NCBI GenBank assembly: GCA_035649235.1
Contig: DASRJX010000034.1
Span: forward strand, 1 to 11,668
Origin: DASRJX01 sp035649235
GTDB lineage: Bacteria; Acidobacteriota; Polarisedimenticolia; Gp22-AA2
DNA length: 11,668 bases
Direction of reading: 5' to 3'
Position 1 is the stretch's first letter, and every line of letters begins with the position of its first letter. A model generated the notes under the pieces. That model worked only from the letters and a program-made list of their open reading frames with translations. It searched no databases and had not been told where the DNA came from. Below are positions 6,857-11,668 of the stretch, piece by piece. Both the position numbers and the translations under genes were made by a program.

Positions 6857-8443
6857 TCACCGGCGGCGGACCGGCCGGCGGAGCACGGCGCCCGGCCGGC
6901 GTCCGGTCGCAAGGCCACGATCGTAGACGACTTCGCCCCGGACCCAGACGGTGCGGATCCCTTCCGACACGGCGCGCGGATCGGTGGTGGTGGCCCGGTC
7001 GATGACCGTCCTGGGGTCGAAGAGCACGAGGTCGGCCGCCATCCGGGGCCGCACCTGGCCTCGATCCGAAAGGCCCATGTGGGCCGCGGCGAGCGAGGTC
7101 ATCTTGCGGACCGCCTCTTCCAGGGACAGGACGCCGCGCTCGCGCACGTAGCGGCCGAGGACGCGCGGATAGGTGCCGAATCCGCGCGGATGCTCGCCGG
7201 CGAGGCTCCCGTCGGTGCAGATGTTCATGTGCGGCCAGGCCATCAGGCGCTCGAGGTCCGCCTCGGTCATGCTGGTGCCGATGACGCTCTCCCCCCCGTC
7301 GCCGGTCTCCTTGCGCCGCGCCTCGGCCATGCGGATGAGGTCGACGAGCGTCTGGGCCGGGCTCGCGTGGCGCAGCGCGGCGATCTCGGCCAGTGTCTTG
7401 CCGGCGTAGGAAGGCTCAGGGTCGAACTGCGTCAGGAGCAGGCCCTCGGCGGGAGCGATCTCGCGCACCACGAGCGCGGCCTCCTCGAGATCCTCGAAGT
7501 CGCGGGCCGGGAACAGGACCGTGAGCGTCGATTGCCAGTAGAGATAAGGATAGATGTCACCCGTGATGTCGACCCCTTCCCGGCGGGCCGCCTCGAGGCG
7601 GGCGAGCAGCCGGTCGGCCTGGCCCCAGAGGCTGCGCATCGCCAGCTTGGTGTGCGAGATCTGCACCGGCAGGCCCGCCTTGCGGCCGACGTCGACGATC
7701 TCCTCGATCGCCTCCCAGAACCGGCGGTCCTCGCTGCGGACGTGGCTGATGTAGCGGCCGCCGCGCTCCGCCGCCACGCGCGCCAGGGCGACGATCTCGG
7801 AGCGAGCCGAGTTGATGCCGGGGTCGTACTCCAGGCCGGTGGCGAGGCCCAGGGCGCCCGCGCCCATCTCCTGGTCCAGCAGGCGCCGCATCTCGCGCAC
7901 CTCGCGCCGGGTGGCGGCGCGGCGGAAGTCGTCTCCCATCACCCGGTGGCGGATCGTGCCGTGGCCGGCGAACGACGCCACGTTGATGGCGACCGGCTGA
8001 GCCTCGAGGTGCGCAAAGAAGTCTTTCAGCGGGAAGACCGACTCGCCGTCCTGCCCGACGACCACCGTCGTGATCCCCTGGCTGACGGCGGCCAGCGCGT
8101 CGGGATGGTCGGACAGGTCGCCGTCGGCGTGGCTGTGCGTGTCGATGAACCCTGGCGCCAGCGTCAGCCCGGCTGCGTCGATCACCACGTCTTTTGGGGA
8201 CGGCTCCAGGGCGCCGACCGCCGCGATCAGGCCGTCCTCGATCCGTACGGCCGCGGCGCGCGCCGGGCCTCCCGTGCCGTCCACGAGCTGCGCGTTGACG
8301 ATGAGCGTGGCGCCGCCGGAAGCCGCGGGGGCGTGCTCCCCCTCCGGTCCGGTGCCCGAGGCCACGACGGCGCCCGCGACGACAACGAGGAGGACGGGCA
8401 GTAGCACGCTGCACGCCCGAATTCCCCGATGACGGCACGGCAT
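6857..8443 (-). CDS. Exported D-aminoacylase-family amidohydrolase (N-acyl-D-amino-acid deacylase-like)
   Basis: This 528-residue protein has an N-terminal signal sequence (hydrophobic stretch about 12-28, cleavage probably after AVVA; no lipobox cysteine). The remainder is an amidohydrolase: a small beta domain, then a metal-dependent TIM barrel with DTHSHAD (H103, H105), GLEYDPG (203-209), SHVRSE (H234), ISHTK (H264) and CTDGS (D411). These fit the D-aminoacylase family, which removes acyl groups from N-acyl-D-amino acids. The H234 to H264 spacing of 30 equals the H220-H250 spacing of the Alcaligenes enzyme. The family's bridging cysteine is replaced by D132 in GQDG. ATG 8443 is supported by GGGAGGA at 8451-8457. 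The gene lies 48 bases behind the HD-GYP gene and is probably co-transcribed. Export suggests periplasmic D-amino-acid or peptide scavenging; the true substrate is open and could be a dipeptide or another amide. Confidence 0.85.
   Translation of the reverse strand: MPCRHRGIRACSVLLPVLLVVVAGAVVASGTGPEGEHAPAASGGATLIVNAQLVDGTGGPARAAAVRIEDGLIAAVGALEPSPKDVVIDAAGLTLAPGFIDTHSHADGDLSDHPDALAAVSQGITTVVVGQDGESVFPLKDFFAHLEAQPVAINVASFAGHGTIRHRVMGDDFRRAATRREVREMRRLLDQEMGAGALGLATGLEYDPGINSARSEIVALARVAAERGGRYISHVRSEDRRFWEAIEEIVDVGRKAGLPVQISHTKLAMRSLWGQADRLLARLEAARREGVDITGDIYPYLYWQSTLTVLFPARDFEDLEEAALVVREIAPAEGLLLTQFDPEPSYAGKTLAEIAALRHASPAQTLVDLIRMAEARRKETGDGGESVIGTSMTEADLERLMAWPHMNICTDGSLAGEHPRGFGTYPRVLGRYVRERGVLSLEEAVRKMTSLAAAHMGLSDRGQVRPRMAADLVLFDPRTVIDRATTTDPRAVSEGIRTVWVRGEVVYDRGLATGRRPGAVLRRPVRRR
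6871..6899. terminator. Possible hairpin downstream of peptidase stop
   Basis: Two CCGGCCGG blocks (6871-6878 and 6892-6899) can pair into an eight-base stem about 40 bases after the peptidase stop. They lie within the last codons of the convergent amidohydrolase. There is no T-run on either strand, and each block is itself a palindrome, so the case for a terminator is weak. Confidence 0.2.
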
Positions 8444-8456
8444 CCGGATCTCCTCC

Positions 8457-8482
8457 CGTCGGGCGCGCCTGCGGCGCCGACG
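8457..8482 (-). other. Hairpin in the HD-GYP/amidohydrolase spacer
   Basis: GCGCCGACG (8474-8482) can pair with CGTCGGGCGC (8457-8466) with one bulged base. The stem ends at the base that begins the amidohydrolase ribosome site (8451-8457). It may tune the relative output of the two genes. No T-run follows, so it is unlikely to stop transcription completely. Confidence 0.3.
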
Positions 8483-8491
8483 GAAGGGATC

Positions 8492-9658
8492 CTATGCCAG
8501 GTGGCGCGGGAAGCGGATGACGTTCGGGGCCGCGGCCCTAGCACTCTTGCGGCCTCGCTTGTCGTGGATCTGGTTGAGGGTGGCGCGCGTCATGACTTCG
8601 TCGAGCGACTCGCCGTCGAGCGGATAGATGGCGATCCCGGCGGAGAGGCCGGCGCGTGCGGTCCGGCCGGCCTCGTCGATCCGCAGCACGAAGCCGTCGA
8701 CCGCCTGCCGCAGCCGCTCGGCGAGGAGCGACGCGGCGGCGAAGCCGCTTCCGGGCAGGAGCGCGGCGTATTCGTCCTCCGCCAGCCGGACCAGCACGTC
8801 CCGCTCGCGCAAGTGGCTCCTGAGGACGCGCCCGACCTCCATCAGGAGGCGATCGCCGGTCTGCGGGCCGAGACGGTCGTTGACCTGCTTGAAGTCATCG
8901 AGGTCCATCGCGATCAGGGAGAAGGGATGCCCGGATTGCTGGCTGCGGATCATTTCCTGCTCGAACACCTGGCGGAGGAGGCGCGCGCCCGGCAGGTGGG
9001 TCACGGCGTCCGTAAGGTCCGACTCCGGGCCGGCCGCGGCCTCGCGCTGCGCCGCGATCGCAGTGCCGCTCTCCACACCCCCGGCGGCGAGGATCTCGTC
9101 GAGATGGGCCCTGAGGGCGCGGACGACCGCGGGGTCGAACTGGATGCCGGACCACGATTCGATCAGCGTCGCCGCGTCTTCCGGCCGCAGGCGGCCGCGG
9201 TAGGCGCGATCGGAGATCAGGGCCTCCAAGGCATCGGCCACGGCCAGGATGCGCGCGCCGGCGGGAATCGCCTCCCCGCTCAGGCCCCCGGGATACCCGG
9301 AGCCGTCCCAGTGCTCGTGGTGGTGGCGGATGATCTGGAGCACCGGCTCGGGAAGCCCCGCGGGAGCGAGGAAGGCGACCCCCGCGGTCGGGTGCGAGCG
9401 CATCCTGCCGATCTCGCTCTCGGACAGTCGCCCCGGCTTGGAGAGGAGGTGGTCGGGGATGGCCAGCTCGCCGATATCGTGCAGGAGGGCCGCGATGCGG
9501 AGCAGCCGGCGTTCGCGATCCGGGACTCTCATCCGCCGGGCCAGTGCTATGGCATAGGCCTGCACACGCCGCGTATGCCCCTGCCGCAGGGGGTCACGGG
9601 AATCAATGGCGAGCGCCAGCGCCTCGAGGCTGGCGACGAGCTGTCTCGGCATCCGCAT
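8492..9658 (-). CDS. HD-GYP domain protein with C-terminal degenerate GGDEF domain
   Basis: This 388-residue protein (from ATG 9658) carries an HD-GYP domain and then a GGDEF domain. The HD-GYP part has H28, LLHD (H60, D61), H89, HHExxDGSGYP (113-123) and ARILAVADALEAL, the metal-binding set of cyclic-di-GMP phosphodiesterases. The GGDEF part has MDLDDFKQVND (D252) and a RERD inhibitory site (R284 to D287) exactly five residues before the signature, but the signature reads AEDEY instead of GGDEF. It likely hydrolyses cyclic di-GMP while its GGDEF half senses the ligand and does not make it. No sensor or membrane domain is present. An in-frame GTG at 9730 would add 24 residues, but these are encoded within a 14-bp hairpin and are not domain-like, so ATG 9658 is preferred; neither start has a good ribosome site. 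It leads into the amidohydrolase gene. Some HD-GYP proteins have lost activity, but the metal ligands here look intact. Confidence 0.85.
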   Translation of the reverse strand: MRMPRQLVASLEALALAIDSRDPLRQGHTRRVQAYAIALARRMRVPDRERRLLRIAALLHDIGELAIPDHLLSKPGRLSESEIGRMRSHPTAGVAFLAPAGLPEPVLQIIRHHHEHWDGSGYPGGLSGEAIPAGARILAVADALEALISDRAYRGRLRPEDAATLIESWSGIQFDPAVVRALRAHLDEILAAGGVESGTAIAAQREAAAGPESDLTDAVTHLPGARLLRQVFEQEMIRSQQSGHPFSLIAMDLDDFKQVNDRLGPQTGDRLLMEVGRVLRSHLRERDVLVRLAEDEYAALLPGSGFAAASLLAERLRQAVDGFVLRIDEAGRTARAGLSAGIAIYPLDGESLDEVMTRATLNQIHDKRGRKSARAAAPNVIRFPRHLA

Positions 9659-9680
9659 GCGTCGGGGGCCCGAAGAGTGT

Positions 9681-9717
9681 CGAGCCGGCCCCGTGGGGAG
9701 GAGACGGGGCCGGCTCG
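9681..9717. other. 14-bp perfect hairpin upstream of the HD-GYP gene
   Basis: CGAGCCGGCCCCGT (9681-9694) and ACGGGGCCGGCTCG (9704-9717) are exact inverse complements around a nine-base loop. A short TTTT lies at 9723-9726 on the plus strand, so the only terminator-like direction is rightward. No plus-strand gene ends just before it. On the minus strand it lies in the leader of the HD-GYP message, 23 bases before ATG 9658. Confidence 0.75.
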
Positions 9718-10017
9718 CCGCAGTTTTCACCTGCGGGTCAGCTCGCTACGACTCTCTTCGGTCCGGGCCCTCCTTTGAAAGGAATCTCGCGCCTTGCATG
9801 GCACCTGGGGATATCGCAACCGACGTACCATGCGGCCCCGGGCGAGCCTCCTCGACCTGGCCCGAACCGGCATCCCCTTCCATTCGACCGGGTTGGGCCG
9901 GATTGGCGGGTTGCGGCTCGAGGCGGCCGCGCCGCGTCCAGAATCGGGGCACGCGGTGGGTTCGCGTCGGAAACCCCACACGTTCTCCGCCGGGCTGATT
10001 ACGGCGCCCTGCCTCGA

Positions 10018-10040
10018 TGTCAATAAGATGTTTATTGACA
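10018..10040. promoter_or_regulatory. Perfect 9-5-9 inverted repeat, candidate operator
   Basis: TGTCAATAA (10018-10026), spacer GATGT, and TTATTGACA (10032-10040) form a perfect palindrome in a sharply AT-rich patch of an otherwise GC-rich region. The size and symmetry suit a dimeric helix-turn-helix regulator. Each arm also contains TTGACA reading outward, so it may include -35 elements in both directions; a TATGAT lies at 10047-10052 on the plus strand but no good -35 is correctly spaced for it. It is about 94 bases upstream of the accD promoter and 360 bases upstream of the HD-GYP start. I cannot name the regulator. Confidence 0.6.
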
Positions 10041-10100
10041 ATTAGTTATGATTGTGACCAGGGGTTACGCACCCAACGGCGTATAGGGGGGCCCGGATGG

Positions 10101-10133
10101 GCACGCCGTCGGGGGGCCGACGCCTCGGCGTGC
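10101..10133 (+). other. GC stem-loop upstream of the accD promoter
   Basis: GCACGCCG (10101-10108) pairs with CGGCGTGC (10126-10133), and an inner TCGG/CCGA (10109-10112 with 10117-10120) continues the structure. It ends immediately before the TTGACC -35 box. It may insulate accD from transcription entering from the palindrome side. No T-run follows. Confidence 0.4.
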
Positions 10134-10162
10134 TTGACCTCTCGGGGCGGGGTCAGTAAGAT
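10134..10162 (+). promoter_or_regulatory. Sigma70-like promoter of accD
   Basis: TTGACC (10134-10139, five of six matches) is followed after exactly 17 bases by TAAGAT (10157-10162, four of six). Transcription would begin near 10169, about 40 bases before ATG 10209. The ATG at 10161 would then lie inside the -10 box, which rules it out as the accD start for this transcript. Confidence 0.6.
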
Positions 10163-10208
10163 GCTCGTTACCCCCCTCGGGCCCCTCGGGACGGGTGGGC
10201 GGCTGCTG

Positions 10209-11222
10209 ATGGAAATAGCCTGGTTCAAAAAAATCCGCAAGCCGAAGCAGGCCGTCGAGCACCGGCGTATCCAGGTGCCGGAGGGCCTCTGGGTCAAATG
10301 CAACTCCTGCAAGGAAATCATCTATAAAAAAGAAGTCCTGCGGAACGCCAATGTCTGCCCGAAGTGCGGCTACCACTTCCGGATCTCGGCGCGCGAGCGG
10401 CTCTCCTCCCTGTTCGACGAGGGCCGCTACCAGGAAGTCGACACCGACATCTACTCCATCGACCCTCTGAAATTCCGGGACGCCAAGCCCTACAAGGACC
10501 GCCTCAGGGAGTACCGGGAGAAGACCGGGCTCAGCGACGCCTTGATCAATGCCCGCGGCACGCTCGGCGGGACGCAGGTCATGATGTCGATCATGGAGTA
10601 CGGCTTCATGGGCGGCTCGATGGGATCGGCGGTCGGTGAGAAGGTCACCCGGGCCATCGAGCGGGCGATGGAGGAGCAGATCCCCCTGGTGATCATCTCG
10701 TGCTCCGGAGGTGCCCGGATGCAGGAGGGAGCCCTGTCGCTGATGCAGATGGCGAAGATCGCGGCGGCGCTCGGCAAGCTCCACGAGGCGCGGCTGCCGT
10801 TCATTTCGATCCTGACCGATCCGACCACGGGAGGCGTGACCGCCTCGTACGCCATGCTGGGGGACCTGAACATCGCCGAGCCGAAGGCTCTCATCGGCTT
10901 CGCCGGCGCCAGGGTCATCGAACAGACGATCCGCGAGACGCTCCCGGAGGGCTTCCAGCGCTCGGAGTTCCTGCTGGAGCACGGCATGCTCGATTTCATC
11001 GTCGAGCGGCGGCAGATGCGCGACGTCCTGACCCAGTGCCTGCGCGTCCTCTACGATCGCGATCGGAGCGCGGCAGGCCTGCGGCGATCCGGCGCGCCCT
11101 CCGAGGATGTCGAGAAGATCGAAGCCGAGCCGCACGCCCCGGCCATGGACGGCTCCCGGCGCACCGTGCCCTTCCCGACACCGATCGCAGCCCGGAAGCA
11201 CCACCCCCCAGAAATCCGCTGA
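10209..11222 (+). CDS. accD: Acetyl-CoA carboxylase carboxyltransferase subunit beta
   Basis: This 337-residue cytoplasmic protein is the beta half of the carboxyltransferase that passes the carboxyl group from biotin to acetyl-CoA, forming malonyl-CoA for fatty acid synthesis; it works as an alpha2beta2 complex with AccA. The N-terminal zinc ribbon has C31, C34, C50 and C53. The crotonase-fold domain contains MEYGFMGGSMGS (129-140), SCSGGARMQEG (164-174) and TDPTTGGVTAS (203-213), the acyl-CoA and oxyanion regions. After about residue 284 a charged, proline-rich tail of some 50 residues extends past the usual family end. ATG 10209 gives an N-terminus (MEIAWFKKIR) like that of other AccD proteins and suits the promoter at 10134-10162; the upstream ATG 10161 lies in the -10 box. 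No accA or folC is in view; an MFS gene begins seven bases after the stop. Confidence 0.97.
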   Translation: MEIAWFKKIRKPKQAVEHRRIQVPEGLWVKCNSCKEIIYKKEVLRNANVCPKCGYHFRISARERLSSLFDEGRYQEVDTDIYSIDPLKFRDAKPYKDRLREYREKTGLSDALINARGTLGGTQVMMSIMEYGFMGGSMGSAVGEKVTRAIERAMEEQIPLVIISCSGGARMQEGALSLMQMAKIAAALGKLHEARLPFISILTDPTTGGVTASYAMLGDLNIAEPKALIGFAGARVIEQTIRETLPEGFQRSEFLLEHGMLDFIVERRQMRDVLTQCLRVLYDRDRSAAGLRRSGAPSEDVEKIEAEPHAPAMDGSRRTVPFPTPIAARKHHPPEIR

Positions 11223-11229
11223 CCCCGGA

Positions 11230-11668
11230 ATGAAGGTCGCCGGCCGGCTGGATCGCCTCCCGCTGGGCCGGTTCCACCACCGGTTGCTGCTCCTGAGCGG
11301 CCTCGGCTGGCTGTTCGACTCGATGGACACGGGGCTGGTGTCGTTCGTCCTCGCCCGCCTCAAGGGGGAATGGCACCTCACGTCGCACCAGATCGCCCTC
11401 ACGGGAAGCATGGGCCTCTTCGGGATGTTCCTGGGCGGCGCCTGCTCAGGGGCCCTCGCCGACCGCTTCGGGCGCAAGGCGGTGTTCCAGTGGACCTTGC
11501 TCCTGTTCAGCGTGGCGACCGGGCTGTGCGGACTGGCCTGGAGCGTCACGACGCTCGTTCTGCTACGGTTCCTCGTCGGCATCGGGCTGGGGGGCGAGCT
11601 GCCGGTGGCGGCGGCGCTGGTGAGCGAGTTCGCCCCCGCGCGGCAGAGGGGACGCCTCGTCGTCCTCC
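11230..11668 (+). CDS. MFS transporter, NiaP/aromatic-acid-type, 5' part
   Basis: The frame is open from ATG 11230 to the window edge (146 codons), so the C-terminal two thirds are missing. The visible part shows the first four membrane segments of a major facilitator. TM1 carries LFDSMD (28-33), TM2 ends in motif A GALADRFGRK (74-83), and TM4 holds RFLVGIGLGGELPVAAALVSEF (from 113), followed by PARQRGR. The FDxMD motif and GxGxGGExPV block suit the NiaP, benzoate or sugar/acid proton-symporter branch. It starts seven bases after accD, so it may be read from the accD promoter, although no good ribosome site is visible. Substrate cannot be told from this fragment. Confidence 0.85.
   Translation, partial: MKVAGRLDRLPLGRFHHRLLLLSGLGWLFDSMDTGLVSFVLARLKGEWHLTSHQIALTGSMGLFGMFLGGACSGALADRFGRKAVFQWTLLLFSVATGLCGLAWSVTTLVLLRFLVGIGLGGELPVAAALVSEFAPARQRGRLVVL

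Larger units (their letters stand above)
9659..10208. other. Non-coding divergent region between the HD-GYP gene and accD
   Basis: These 550 bases separate two divergent genes. The left part (9681-9717) holds a perfect hairpin. The middle (about 9735-10015) is GC-rich, with a CCTTT/AAAGG palindrome near 9772-9782 and no open frame that looks like a protein. The right part holds an AT-rich patch with a palindrome (10018-10040), a second structured stretch (10101-10133) and the accD promoter. I could not match any known riboswitch or small RNA by eye; an unannotated small RNA between 9735 and 10015 is possible but unsupported. Confidence 0.6.

Noticed and set aside
9798..9998. 66-codon frame starting MAPGDIATDV in the intergenic region
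   Set aside because: An AAAGGA sits 14 bases upstream, too far to be convincing, and the residues (many P, R, G, W) look like translated non-coding DNA.
10161..10208. Upstream ATG 10161 as the accD start
   Set aside because: The ATG overlaps the TAAGAT -10 box of the best promoter and the added residues have no counterpart in other AccD proteins.
10065..11582. 505-codon minus-strand frame opposite accD and the MFS gene
   Set aside because: It is antisense to AccD, whose motifs are unmistakable, and has no recognisable fold.
1..11668. CRISPR array, insertion sequence or prophage
   Set aside because: I found no regularly spaced direct repeats, transposase, integrase or terminal inverted repeats with target duplication.

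Overview
The window is GC-rich chromosomal DNA from a bacterium. It encodes seven complete genes and one gene cut by the right edge. The secreted multidomain zinc peptidase with an FTP-type propeptide, the style of the AccD protein and the strong GC skew of codon third positions suggest an Acidobacteriota-like or similar uncultured soil or sediment lineage. That placement is inference; no rRNA or other decisive marker is present. I see no mobile element, CRISPR array, tRNA or rRNA.

Layout. (1) 1-1519: a GC hairpin and a -10-like element lead into two overlapping plus-strand genes. The first is a membrane-anchored zinc-ribbon/TPR protein and the second a small integral membrane protein with an HExxH motif; they share a stop/start junction. 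(2) 1543-2082, minus strand: a Nudix ADP-ribose pyrophosphatase-type hydrolase with a convincing promoter and ribosome binding site. (3) 2282-6832, plus strand: a 1516-residue secreted zinc metallopeptidase with a signal peptide, propeptide, HEWGH catalytic domain and a long tail of Fn3-like and beta-sandwich modules, some of them duplicated. It diverges from the Nudix gene. (4) 8492-9658 and 6857-8443, minus strand, probably one transcript: an HD-GYP protein with a C-terminal degenerate GGDEF domain, then an exported D-aminoacylase-family amidohydrolase. (5) 9659-10208: a non-coding stretch with a 14-bp perfect hairpin, an AT-rich patch holding a perfect 9-5-9 palindrome, and a sigma70-like promoter. 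(6) 10209-11222, plus strand: accD, the carboxyltransferase beta subunit of acetyl-CoA carboxylase, followed after 7 bases by the start of an MFS transporter of the NiaP-like type.

The window is mostly housekeeping (Nudix, accD) plus envelope and secretion functions (peptidase, exported amidohydrolase, membrane HExxH protein, transporter). The parts least covered by known biology are the zinc-ribbon/TPR plus membrane HExxH gene pair, the reversed HD-GYP/GGDEF protein with an intact inhibitory site but a ruined active site, and the palindrome upstream of accD.
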